A stretch of 64,000 nucleotides of DNA from the NCBI GenBank assembly GCA_003153475.1, contig PLYT01000016.1, positions 4,822-68,821 of the forward strand, in the 5' to 3' direction. This DNA is from Betaproteobacteria bacterium. GTDB lineage: Bacteria; Pseudomonadota; Gammaproteobacteria; Burkholderiales; Casimicrobiaceae. Under the pieces are notes generated by a model. It was not told the DNA's origin and did no database searches. It was given only the letters and a program-made list of their open reading frames with translations. The position numbers and the translations under genes are program-made. Shown here one piece after another: positions 34,319-42,536 of this stretch (positions are counted from its first letter, which is position 1; each line of letters opens with the position of its first letter).

Positions 34319-34993
34319 ATGAAAGTACTTATGAGGATTCGCGCAAAGATGCGTTGCCCCCTTGCGGCCGCACGCACATACACTGCGTTGCCGCTCATTC
34401 TCGCGATGGCAGCATGCATCGCCTCGCAACAGGCCGCAGCGCAGAATACCGAAAGAAGCGGCAAGGAGGTCGTCGACAGCGTGTGCGTCGCCTGTCATGG
34501 TACCGGAGCTCACGGTGCGCCGAAGATAGGCAACAAGAAAGCCTGGGCCAAGCTCGCATCGCGGGGCCTCACCGGTCTTTCCAAGAATGCGCTCAACGGC
34601 ATTCGGCAAATGCCTCCGCATGGCGGCAACCCCACGCTCACCGATACCGAGATCGAGCGCGCAATCACCTACATGGTCAACCAGTCGGGCGGCCACTGGA
34701 ACGAGCCCGTCAGCCGCACGGTCAAGGCACCCGAGCGCAGCGGCGAGCAGATCGTTCAGATGCAGTGCTCCAAATGCCACAGGGATGGCGTCGGCGGCGC
34801 GCCCCGGATAGGCGATCGCAGCGCATGGATACCACGGCTCAAGCAGGGGCTCGATGTCGTCGTCCGCTCGGCCATCAATGGCCACGGCGGCATGCCGGCC
34901 CGAGGCGGCATGGCGAATCTCACCGACGCCGAGCTGCGCAGCGCGATCATCTACATGTTCAACAGGGATACCGTTCCCCCGAAAGCCCCTTAG
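34319..34993 (+). CDS. diheme cytochrome c (c5/c555-like, two domains)
   Basis: A 224-residue exported protein with two c5-type domains. The first has CVACHGTGAHGAPKIG and Met in IRQMPPHGG; the second has CSKCHRDGVGGAPRIG and Met in GGMPARGGM. Domain spacing and the GAPxIG loops fit cytochrome c5. Starts at 34319, 34331 or 34349 are all possible; the ribosome site is weak. Last cytochrome of the main block. Confidence 0.85.
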   Translation: MKVLMRIRAKMRCPLAAARTYTALPLILAMAACIASQQAAAQNTERSGKEVVDSVCVACHGTGAHGAPKIGNKKAWAKLASRGLTGLSKNALNGIRQMPPHGGNPTLTDTEIERAITYMVNQSGGHWNEPVSRTVKAPERSGEQIVQMQCSKCHRDGVGGAPRIGDRSAWIPRLKQGLDVVVRSAINGHGGMPARGGMANLTDAELRSAIIYMFNRDTVPPKAP

Positions 34994-35117
34994 CCTGTCG
35001 AATCGTCGTCTCGCAAAGACCGAGCGGACAGGTATCCGCAAGTCCCTCGAGCGGACCAACTCCTGGACTCGCTATTTTCGCCGACCGGAAGTCGCCGGCG
35101 ACGGGGGATGCCGATGT

Positions 35118-35131
35118 TTGACCCGCATCAA
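35118..35131. promoter_or_regulatory. FNR/ANR-type box upstream of the USP operon
   Basis: TTGACCCGCATCAA, TTGAC-N4-ATCAA, 83 bases before the small membrane protein ATG. Anaerobic induction of Usp genes by ANR is known in Pseudomonas. Confidence 0.6.
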
Positions 35132-35214
35132 TTCGCTCGCCCCGCCGGCCGCGTAGGATTCGTCATGCGATCCCTTCATTAGATCGCATGGCCGACTAGT
35201 TTGGGCCTGCTACG

Positions 35215-35475
35215 ATGAAAAGACCATCACCCGCGCTGACGATGCTGATATTTTTCTGGACGGTCTACGGCGTAGTTGCTGCGATCGCGCTATACCGAGC
35301 CTTGCCGCCGCTGCAATGGGAGCTGCTGCTGCTCCTCGGAGGTATCGGCGCCGCGTTGGTTGTGGCCAGCCTTGTACTTCTCTGGCGTGGCCACTCCGGC
35401 GCATTGGCCGACGAACGGGTTCGACGAACGTTGCGAGCGGACGCGCAGCGTCCGGAGCCGAACTCGCATCATTGA
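35215..35475 (+). CDS. small two-helix membrane protein, hypothetical
   Basis: An 86-residue protein with two hydrophobic helices (about 8-28 and 34-57) and a hydrophilic Arg/His-rich tail. No family recognised. It precedes the universal stress protein by 21 bases and probably shares its promoter with the FNR-type box. Confidence 0.65.
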   Translation: MKRPSPALTMLIFFWTVYGVVAAIALYRALPPLQWELLLLLGGIGAALVVASLVLLWRGHSGALADERVRRTLRADAQRPEPNSHH

Positions 35476-35496
35476 CACCGAAGGAAGAAACCGGCC

Positions 35497-35991
35497 ATGT
35501 TCAAGAGAATTCTCGTGCCGATCGACGGCAGCCCACCCTCCAATCTGGGCCTGCGCGAAGCCATCAAGATCGCAAAGGATCAGAAGGCGACGCTGTGCCT
35601 TCTGCATGTATTGGACCAGAGGATCGCGACGCAGGCCCTCGACGGCATGACCTATGTAACAGCCGCGTACGTCGATGAATTCCTCGCAGCGCTTCGGAAG
35701 GAGGGCAAGGCAATCCTTGCCAAGGCGCAAGCCCAGGCCAAAAAGCAGGCAGTCAAGTGCCAGGCCGTGCTTATCGAGACGATCGGCCACGCCGTTGCCG
35801 ACGTCATCATCGACCAGGCCAAAAAATGCCGCGCCGACCTGATCGTGCTGGGTACGCATGGCCGTCGCGGCCTCACGCGAGTCGTGCTGGGAAGCGACGC
35901 CGAAGGTGTCGTGCGAGCGACGCGTATTCCCGTACTGCTGATGCGTTCGCCGGCGACTAAGCGCAAGACCAGTCGGCCACGCAAGTCGTAG
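35497..35991 (+). CDS. universal stress protein (UspA family)
   Basis: A 164-residue cytosolic protein beginning FKRILVPIDGSPPSNLGLREA and ending with the ATP-binding glycine pattern GTHGRRGLTRVVLGSDAEGVVR, which marks the ATP-binding Usp class. Likely supports survival under energy or oxygen limitation, given the FNR-type box ahead of its operon. Confidence 0.92.
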   Translation: MFKRILVPIDGSPPSNLGLREAIKIAKDQKATLCLLHVLDQRIATQALDGMTYVTAAYVDEFLAALRKEGKAILAKAQAQAKKQAVKCQAVLIETIGHAVADVIIDQAKKCRADLIVLGTHGRRGLTRVVLGSDAEGVVRATRIPVLLMRSPATKRKTSRPRKS

Positions 35992-36024
35992 GCGCCCGCC
36001 TTCGCGCTCAGCGGTGGAAAGACG

Positions 36025-36045
36025 GGTCGGCATCGAGGGCCGACC
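36025..36045. terminator. possible bidirectional hairpin between convergent genes
   Basis: GGTCGGC and GCCGACC form a perfect 7-base stem around a 7-base loop, midway between the usp stop and the convergent cytochrome stop. No T tract follows, so termination is only possible. Confidence 0.35.
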
Positions 36046-36086
36046 ACGGCTACGTCCAGTATGCGCGCCCTGCGCGCGTCCGCGCG

Positions 36087-36431
36087 CTATCTCCTGAGGC
36101 TCAGGATGTACCGCGCCATCGTCATCGCGTCGGCGCGCGAGAGCTCCGGATGCGGCGGCATGTGCCAGGGGCCGCCACCGTGCGCGCCTTTGCGCACCGT
36201 CGCGGCGACGGCCTCGATGGCGTCCGGCTTGCCGCGATACTTCGCTGCCACGTCGACGTAGGCCGGGCCCGTCTTCGTCTCACGATCCGCGTGGCACAAG
36301 TAGCAATTGTTCTGCTGCAACAGCGATTCCGGCGCCTGAGCATGCGCGAATCCGGCGGCGCATAGCGCAGCGATGAAGGCCGCGGCGCGGCGTTTAGCTT
36401 GGCGCCGACTCGAGAGAGTCACCGCTGCCAC
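36087..36431 (-). CDS. monoheme class I cytochrome c (c551-like)
   Basis: A 114-residue exported protein: signal peptide ending AHA, heme motif CYLCHA, an AAKYRGKPDAIEAV segment, Met ligand in HMPPHPELS and a terminal helix MARYILSLRR. This is the c551/c552 pattern used by denitrification and cbb3 systems. Overlaps the upstream BCAM0308-like gene by 13 bases. Confidence 0.9.
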   Translation of the reverse strand: MAAVTLSSRRQAKRRAAAFIAALCAAGFAHAQAPESLLQQNNCYLCHADRETKTGPAYVDVAAKYRGKPDAIEAVAATVRKGAHGGGPWHMPPHPELSRADAMTMARYILSLRR

Positions 36432-36886
36432 TTGGCGTGAGCCGTGTATTCGTCGTGGCCGTACTTGAGCTCGAATTGCCCGTGGTACGCATGATGGAGC
36501 GCTTCGGCAATCCTTTGCGGCAGATGGACGTCGGTGCTGGTCACGACGGTCTGGTCGGCGCCTTGCTCAAGCTGCATGACGCGGTGCAGCGAGTGTTCCT
36601 GCCGTTCGCGCGCCGCGGCGTGAGCAACGAGCGCCAGCACTTCCTCGCGATGAGCGTCGAAAAACGCGCCGGCGAGTGTAAACGAGCCGGCAGGCAATTT
36701 GTCCCGCGTGCGCAGACACGCTGGGCACACAACGCGACTGGCGCCATCGGAGACAGAGCCCCACTGCCAACGCCCGCGATGGAAAATCGCGCCACAGTCG
36801 CCGCAGACGCTGGGCTCGGTATATTTTCCTCTGGTCTGGTACGGATCGTGCCGCTTGTCTTCGAAGATGCGGTCACGATAACGCAT
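36419..36886 (-). CDS. BCAM0308-like zinc-ribbon protein of unknown function
   Basis: A 155-residue protein beginning RYRDRIFEDKRHDPYQ, with a four-Cys zinc ribbon (CGDCG and CPACL, about residues 28-57) around HRGRWQWG, then a helical part. It resembles the BCAM0308 family, of unknown role. GGGAGGAATC before the ATG at 36886 is the best ribosome site; an earlier in-frame ATG at 36937 also has AGGGG upstream. Its stop overlaps the cytochrome gene. Confidence 0.75.
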   Translation of the reverse strand: MRYRDRIFEDKRHDPYQTRGKYTEPSVCGDCGAIFHRGRWQWGSVSDGASRVVCPACLRTRDKLPAGSFTLAGAFFDAHREEVLALVAHAAARERQEHSLHRVMQLEQGADQTVVTSTDVHLPQRIAEALHHAYHGQFELKYGHDEYTAHAKWQR

Positions 36887-37247
36887 GATTCCTCCCGGCG
36901 GCGTGGCCGGCGTCGGCACGGATCTGGTTCTGGCCATGACGATACCCCTAAAACGTAGACACGGCGGCCTTTCCCTAGTTCCTCGAACCGGGAGCCGGGC
37001 GCGTCCATGCCAAACGCGATGATAGTCTCAGAGGGCCGATCGGTGTTGATCCCGGTCAAGCCGGTGACGATGGCGCCGCTCTAGACTCAAATCCATTGTT
37101 CCGCAAACGGTGTCGCCAAGGCGCAGCAATGCGAAACGATGTTTGCTACGCCGATACCAGGCTGCCGACTGGTGCCGAATTGACGAAGTAGGCCACATCT
37201 GCTGCGACCCATCATGAGCCATGAAATGGCCGCGCCGGCCGCCACGA
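36887..37247. other. gene-free gap
   Basis: No supported coding frame, RNA gene or recognisable operator; low-level codon-like frames on both strands lack starts with ribosome sites. Confidence 0.5.
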
Positions 37248-37982
37248 CTACGCGCGGCGAACCGTGAACGAGGTGAACCTCGGCGCGATCGCCGCACACC
37301 ACGACTCGGTCAGGAAAGATATCGGCAGATTTTTGACCAGCGTAGTATCGGCGCAGCCGTCGGCGCGAAATTCCTGCAGAACGTAATTGCGGACTCCCAG
37401 CTCGCTGAGATCCTTGGCCAGGCGCTCGAGCCCGGGCGAATCATGCTGGTGCGGATGGACGGTGGTTCGAAATTCGTGATCCACGCCACTGCCAAGCAAT
37501 AGCATCGCGCTCGCCAGAGCCCGGTCGCCGCTGCCTCGAACGGCCGTGATCCGTCGATACTCGGCGAACCGCGCCTTGATGTCGAAACCCACCCAGTCGA
37601 CCAGTGGGAGCACTTCCGCGAACCGCCTGGGGTAGGCGCCTCCGGTATGCAGCCCGATCTTGAAGCCCATGCTCCTCCCTGCGTGCATCGCCTCCACGAG
37701 GCCATTCTGGGCAAGCGGCTCGCCGCCCGAAAACACGACGGCATCCAGTAATCCGCACCGTCGGTCCAGAAATGACAAGACGTCGTTCCACGAGAGCTGT
37801 CCTGATCCCTCAGCCGGCAAAAGATGCGGATTGTGGCAATACCCGCAGCGCCACGGGCAACCCTGGCAGAACACGACCGCCGAAAGATGATTCGGGTAGT
37901 CGGTCGTCGATAGCGGCGTCAGTCCGCCGACCACCAACGACCGCACCGCGTGGTGCACCGGCGGTGCGCTAATCGCGATCAT
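37248..37982 (-). CDS. nrdG: anaerobic ribonucleotide reductase activating protein (radical SAM)
   Basis: A 244-residue radical SAM enzyme that installs the glycyl radical on the class III reductase. The motif CQGCPWRCGYCHNPHL contains CxxxCxxC; FSGGEPLAQNGL and GLHTGGAYP follow. The start at 37982 overlaps the upstream glycyl-radical ORF by 14 bases; a longer frame begins inside that ORF and was rejected. Confidence 0.92.
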   Translation of the reverse strand: MIAISAPPVHHAVRSLVVGGLTPLSTTDYPNHLSAVVFCQGCPWRCGYCHNPHLLPAEGSGQLSWNDVLSFLDRRCGLLDAVVFSGGEPLAQNGLVEAMHAGRSMGFKIGLHTGGAYPRRFAEVLPLVDWVGFDIKARFAEYRRITAVRGSGDRALASAMLLLGSGVDHEFRTTVHPHQHDSPGLERLAKDLSELGVRNYVLQEFRADGCADTTLVKNLPISFLTESWCAAIAPRFTSFTVRRA

Positions 37983-38160
37983 CGAGACGCGCTCGCGCCT
38001 CGCGGAAGAACCGGCGCTCGCAGTGCTCGCCCTTCTTGCCGATGTTGAACGATGCGACGGGGCGATGGTAGCCCATGACGCGCGTCCACACTTCACACGG
38101 CTGGCGCTCGTCGTCGGTCAGGACAATGCTGAGGTGCGCGGTCTCGGTCACAGAGTTCAT
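37969..38160 (-). CDS. separate glycyl-radical segment of class III ribonucleotide reductase
   Basis: A 63-residue protein whose core EVWTRVMGYHRPVASFNIGKK equals, in type, the C-terminal glycyl-radical loop of NrdD (R-V-x-G-Y). The large nrdD ORF upstream lacks this loop. It has its own start and GGAG site and lies 64 bases after the nrdD stop in a different frame, so it is a distinct gene and not a simple one-base frameshift. Probably docks with the large subunit and carries the radical Gly. Confidence 0.75.
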   Translation of the reverse strand: MNSVTETAHLSIVLTDDERQPCEVWTRVMGYHRPVASFNIGKKGEHCERRFFREARARLDDRD

Positions 38161-38224
38161 TGCTATCTCCGGTCAGAAATACAGATGACGATTCACGCTC
38201 GGGAGTGGATGTGACTTGAGCGGT

Positions 38225-40255
38225 TCATGCAGGCTCCAGCTCGTTTCGCTTTTTTGCGAGCAGCTCGACGTCGCACTTCGGACAGAAGTGGTGCTCGCCT
38301 TCGACATAGCCGTGTTTCGGGCAGACCGAAAAGGTCGGCGTGATCGTGATGTAGGGAAGGGCGAACCGTTCGAGTGCTCGTCGGACCAGTTTCTTGCAGG
38401 CGTCGGGACTGGAGATCCGCTCGTTCATGTAGAGGTGCAGCACCGTTCCACCGGTGTATTTCTTCTGCAAAGTCTCTTGCCGCTCGAGCGCCTCGAACGG
38501 ATCGTCGGTGAAACCGACCGGCAATTGTGACGAGTTGGTGTAGTAAGGCATTGTCTCGGTCCCGGCCTGCAGGATAGCCGGGTAGCGCCTGCGGTCCTCC
38601 TTGGCGAAACGGTAGGTCGTTCCTTCGGCCGGCGTCGCCTCCAGGTTGTACATGTGGCCGGTTTCCTCCTGAAAAGCGACGATGCGCACGCGGATATGAT
38701 CCAGCAGCCGCAACGCGAATGCGTTGCCCGCTGTCGTAGTGATGTCGTCGCGATCGCGGCTGAAGTTGCGGATCATTTCATTGATCCCATTGACACCGAT
38801 TGTCGAGAAATGATTTCGCAGCGTCCCCAGATAGCGCTTGGTGTAGGGAAAGAGGCCTCCGTCGATGTGACGCTGGATCACTTTCCGCTTCACTTCCAGG
38901 CTCTGCTTGGCGAGCTCGAGCAGTTCGTCTACGCGGCCGAGCAGGCCTGACTCGTCCTCGCGATACAGGTAGCCGAGACGGGCGCAGTTCAGGGTCACTA
39001 CGCCGACTGAACCGGTCTGCTCGGCCGAACCGAACAGGCCGTTGCCGCGCTTGAGGAGCTCGCGCAAATCGAGCTGCAACCGGCAGCACATCGAACGGAT
39101 CATGTTCGGCTTCAGCTCCGAATTGATGAAGTTCTGGAAATACGGCAGCCCGTACTTCGCCGTCATCGCAAACAAGGCCGTCGTGTTCGGATGATCCCAG
39201 TCGAAGTCAAGTGTGATGTTGTAGGTCGGGATCGGAAACGTGAAGACCCGACCCTTAGCATCCCCGGCAGTCATCACCTCGATGTAGGCACGATTGATCA
39301 TGTCCATCTCGGCTTGCAAGTCGCCGTAGGCAAACGGCATCTCCGCGCCGGCGACTACAGGGATCTGAGCACGCAGGTCCTCCGGACAGATCCAATCGAA
39401 GGTCAGATTGGTGAACGGCGTCTGCGTGCCCCAGCGCGACGGAACGTTGAGGTTGTAGATCAGCTCCTGGATACACTGCCTGACCTCTGCGTAGCTCATC
39501 CGATCCTTGCGGATGTACGGCGCCATGTAGGTGTCGAACGAGGAAAACGCCTGCGCACCGGCCCACTCGTTCTGCAACGTGCCCAGGAAGTTGACGATCT
39601 GGCCTACCGCGCTGGACATGTGCTTCGGCGGGCCCGCCTCGACCTTGCCCGGCACGCCGTTGAGGCCCTCGTGCAGCAGTTGACGCAGCGACCAGCCGGC
39701 GCAATAACCCGCCAGCATATCGAGGTCGTGAATGTGCACATCGCCGTCGCGGTGCGCGCGGCCGATCTCGGGCGAGTACACGTGCGACAGCCAGTAATTG
39801 GCGACCACCTTGCCGGAAACGTTAAGGATCAGGCCGCCCAGCGAATAGCCCTGGTTGGCATTGGCGTTCACCCTCCAGTCCTGCTGCTCGAGATACTCGT
39901 TGACCGACGTCGCGACATCGACCATCGTTTGCTGGTCACTACGAAGTTTGGCGTGTTGCTCGCGGTAGACGATGTACGCGCGCGCGGTCCTGAGGTAACC
40001 GGCGTGGAGGAGTGCGAACTCGACCGCATCCTGGATCTCTTCAATCTCTATCGCGTCGGCTCCGGCGCGTGTCATCAGCATGCTTGATAGCCGCTGCGCG
40101 ATGCGTGAGCCCTCCTCGGCAGCAAAATCGCCGGTGGCGTTGCCGGCGCGCCTTATCGCGGATGCGATCTTGGCCGGATCGAAGCCGACAACTTTCCCAT
40201 CCCGCTTGATGACGGTCTTCGACAGCTCGCCGCCCGCCTTCTCATCATCGTTCAT
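38225..40255 (-). CDS. nrdD: anaerobic ribonucleoside-triphosphate reductase, large part without glycyl-radical loop
   Basis: A 676-residue class III reductase that makes deoxynucleotides without oxygen. An ATP-cone (VIKRDGKVVGFDPAKIASAI) starts it; the barrel has PSRWGTQTPFTNLTFDW and FTFPIPTYNITLDFDW. It ends just after the zinc motif CPKHGYVEGEHHFCPKCD, where full-length NrdD continues into R-V-x-G-Y. GGAGG precedes the ATG at 40255. NrdR-like and FNR-type boxes lie upstream. Confidence 0.92.
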   Translation of the reverse strand: MNDDEKAGGELSKTVIKRDGKVVGFDPAKIASAIRRAGNATGDFAAEEGSRIAQRLSSMLMTRAGADAIEIEEIQDAVEFALLHAGYLRTARAYIVYREQHAKLRSDQQTMVDVATSVNEYLEQQDWRVNANANQGYSLGGLILNVSGKVVANYWLSHVYSPEIGRAHRDGDVHIHDLDMLAGYCAGWSLRQLLHEGLNGVPGKVEAGPPKHMSSAVGQIVNFLGTLQNEWAGAQAFSSFDTYMAPYIRKDRMSYAEVRQCIQELIYNLNVPSRWGTQTPFTNLTFDWICPEDLRAQIPVVAGAEMPFAYGDLQAEMDMINRAYIEVMTAGDAKGRVFTFPIPTYNITLDFDWDHPNTTALFAMTAKYGLPYFQNFINSELKPNMIRSMCCRLQLDLRELLKRGNGLFGSAEQTGSVGVVTLNCARLGYLYREDESGLLGRVDELLELAKQSLEVKRKVIQRHIDGGLFPYTKRYLGTLRNHFSTIGVNGINEMIRNFSRDRDDITTTAGNAFALRLLDHIRVRIVAFQEETGHMYNLEATPAEGTTYRFAKEDRRRYPAILQAGTETMPYYTNSSQLPVGFTDDPFEALERQETLQKKYTGGTVLHLYMNERISSPDACKKLVRRALERFALPYITITPTFSVCPKHGYVEGEHHFCPKCDVELLAKKRNELEPA

Positions 40256-40268
40256 TGCCGCCTCCGGG

Positions 40269-40315
40269 CACAAGATCTAGGTACACAGTGCTACACTAAC
40301 CACAAGATGTAGCTA
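40269..40315 (-). promoter_or_regulatory. tandem NrdR-like boxes upstream of nrdD
   Basis: CACAAGATCTAGGTA (40269-40283) and CACAAGATGTAGCTA (40301-40315) are near-identical and 32 bases apart, three helical turns, the arrangement of paired NrdR boxes upstream of ribonucleotide reductase genes. Match to the consensus is partial. Confidence 0.55.
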
Positions 40316-40360
40316 TTCCTAGAGACGGCGACGGCAATCGGCAGGTTTTCGCCGCTTTCC

Positions 40361-40374
40361 TTGATCTAGATCAA
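40361..40374. promoter_or_regulatory. perfect FNR/ANR box in the nrdD-radical SAM divergent promoter
   Basis: TTGATCTAGATCAA is an exact palindrome and exact TTGAT-N4-ATCAA consensus. It is 106 bases from the nrdD ATG and 66 from the radical SAM ATG, so may serve both. Confidence 0.8.
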
Positions 40375-40439
40375 AGTTCGGCATCCAGTGTCGCCACACT
40401 GTCGCGAATTCGCGTGCAATCGAAACTACCCCATCCCAA

Positions 40440-41912
40440 ATGAACCTGCTTCTCGTTTACCCGCGCAACCCGGACACCTTCTGGAGCTTCAGGCATGTAC
40501 TGAAGTTCGTCTCCAAGAAGGCCGCGTTCCCGCCACTCGGCTTGCTCACCGTTGCAGCGATGCTGCCGCGGAGTTGGGCGCTGCGCCTGGTCGACCTCAA
40601 CGTATCCGTTCTCACCGACGCCCAGATTCGGCATGCGGACTACGTTTTGATCAGCGGGATGATCGTGCACAAGCAGTCGGCGCGGGAGATCGCCATCCGC
40701 TGCGCCAGATTCGGCAAGACCGTCGTCGCCGGCGGCCCGCTATTTACCACTGGCTATAAGGACTTTCCGGAGATTCCACATTTCGTGGTTGGTGAGGCTG
40801 AAGATGTGATCGCGCAGCTGGTGAGGGACATGCGACGAGGCGTACTCCAGCCGATCTACCGCGCTCCGGGTCGTCCCGATGTGCGCCATACGCCGGTCCC
40901 GCGCTGGGACCTGATCAAGCTCGGTGACTACGTGACGATGCCGGTGCAGTTCTCCCGGGGCTGCCCGTTCGACTGCGAATTCTGTGACATCGTCGTAATG
41001 AATGGTCGCGTTCCCCGCACCAAGGACCCGGAACAGCTTGTGCGCGAGCTGGAGGCGCTAAGGCTCGCCGGTTGGAAAGACATGGTTTTCATCGTCGATG
41101 ACAATTTCATCGGCAAACGCAAGCAGGCCAAGGAACTGCTGCGGGCCCTGATCGAGTGGCGCCATAGTGTAAAGCCTACGATGGGCTTTCTTACCGAGGC
41201 GTCAGTCAATCTCGCCGACTATACCGATCTGTCGGCGTTGATGGTGGAGGCCGGCTTCAGGAAGGTTTTCCTCGGGATCGAAACCCCGTCGGCCGAAGGC
41301 TTGGAGGAGTGTGGAAAGACACAGAACAGAAAGCGTGATTTGGCGGAGTCAGTAAAGACGCTCCAGCGGGCCGGCCTGGAAGTGATGGGCGGCTTCATCG
41401 TCGGATTCGACTCCGACCCGGAGGACATCTTCGCGCGGCAATTCGAGTTCATCCAGCGCACGGGCGTCGTTACCGCGATGGTCGGTCTGCTAACGGCATT
41501 ACCCGAGACCGCACTGTATCGGCGGCTCGTAGGCGAGGGCCGTATTGTTGCCGAGACTCACGGCAACAACACGGACGCGGTGCTCAACTTCGTGACACGC
41601 ATGGACCGCGACTTCATGATCTCGGGATACAAAGACCTGATGCGCAGGCTGTATGCGCCCCGCAACTATTACCGGCGCATCCATGCATTTCTGCATTGTT
41701 TCGAGCCGCGGGGACCGGCACGGCGGCTTTCTCCGTCGGACGTGAAAGCATTCATGAAGTCACTGTGGTTGCTCGGGATGTGGCAGCCCGGCCGGCGACA
41801 CTACTGGCTTCTCTTCTGGTCGACGCTCGTCACGTGCCCGAGGAAATTGCATGCTGCTGTCGAGCTTTCGATCCTTGGCTACCACTTCCGCAAAGTCGCA
41901 AGCACCCTTTGA
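40440..41912 (+). CDS. B12-binding-domain radical SAM protein (DUF4070-type C-terminus)
   Basis: A 490-residue protein: an N-terminal cobalamin-binding-like Rossmann region (about 1-140; VDLNVSVL, VVAGGPLFTTG), a radical SAM core with CPFDCEFCDI (about 180-190) and FIVDDNFIG, IETPSAEGL, then a C-terminal DUF4070-like part. Family members carry out methylations or unknown radical reactions on lipids, hopanoids or secondary products. The perfect FNR-type box upstream implies anaerobic expression; substrate unknown. Confidence 0.82.
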   Translation: MNLLLVYPRNPDTFWSFRHVLKFVSKKAAFPPLGLLTVAAMLPRSWALRLVDLNVSVLTDAQIRHADYVLISGMIVHKQSAREIAIRCARFGKTVVAGGPLFTTGYKDFPEIPHFVVGEAEDVIAQLVRDMRRGVLQPIYRAPGRPDVRHTPVPRWDLIKLGDYVTMPVQFSRGCPFDCEFCDIVVMNGRVPRTKDPEQLVRELEALRLAGWKDMVFIVDDNFIGKRKQAKELLRALIEWRHSVKPTMGFLTEASVNLADYTDLSALMVEAGFRKVFLGIETPSAEGLEECGKTQNRKRDLAESVKTLQRAGLEVMGGFIVGFDSDPEDIFARQFEFIQRTGVVTAMVGLLTALPETALYRRLVGEGRIVAETHGNNTDAVLNFVTRMDRDFMISGYKDLMRRLYAPRNYYRRIHAFLHCFEPRGPARRLSPSDVKAFMKSLWLLGMWQPGRRHYWLLFWSTLVTCPRKLHAAVELSILGYHFRKVASTL

Positions 41913-41940
41913 CTGCCCCGGTCGTCGGAGGAGAACGGAA

Positions 41941-42387
41941 ATGCAATTTCCATTAAGGCAACTCATTTCCGTTGCGGCGGCAGGCGTCATGGCCATGGGC
42001 GTACAGGCGGCGCAGACCACGCCGTCGACGTCGGCTACCGGCACGCAAAACACGCCCTCGTCGTCCACCGGCATGCCGCTCAACAGCGATAATCCCAACG
42101 CCCAGGCGCAGGCCGACTATCAGACGGCCGTCAAGGCGTGCAGCGGAATGACCGGCACCGAAAGGGCCAGCTGCCTGCGCGACGCGCGCGACGCACGGAA
42201 CCGCACGATGGGTACCGGCAAGGCCGGCGGCGATAGCACCTCGAGCTCGGGCCCCGCCGGTGCAGCAGGCAACGGCGCCTCGGGCGGGCAGGGCGCCGGC
42301 ACAGGCAGTAGCTCCGGCTCGACCAGCGCGTCCGGCGGAAGCAGCTCGGGCAGTTCCTCCGGCAGCAGCGGATCGACCGGAAAGTAA
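41941..42387 (+). CDS. secreted Ser/Gly-rich low-complexity protein
   Basis: A 148-residue protein: signal peptide ending VQA, a short globular part with a Cys pair (CSGMTGTERASCLRDARDARNR, about residues 66-87), then a Gly/Ser/Ala-rich tail to the end. GGAGGAG fixes the ATG. The Cys part resembles small DUF-type secreted proteins of Burkholderiales, which I cannot name. The tail may be a flexible linker or surface-exposed region. Confidence 0.65.
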   Translation: MQFPLRQLISVAAAGVMAMGVQAAQTTPSTSATGTQNTPSSSTGMPLNSDNPNAQAQADYQTAVKACSGMTGTERASCLRDARDARNRTMGTGKAGGDSTSSSGPAGAAGNGASGGQGAGTGSSSGSTSASGGSSSGSSSGSSGSTGK

Positions 42388-42536
42388 TTACGACGTACAG
42401 CCCGGCCGCGGATCGGCTGGTTCCGAACGGACGCCGGTCCCGGCCGTGGAAGCACATTGCTGCCGGACTTCCCGCCGCGGGTCTCCCGGAAAACGCCAGA
42501 CAAGCGGACCGTTGCCTCTCGTCACGCCAAGACGAG

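Noticed and set aside
37983-38096. Longer start for nrdG
   Set aside because: The extra residues overlap the glycyl-radical ORF in another frame and lack the family's N-terminus.
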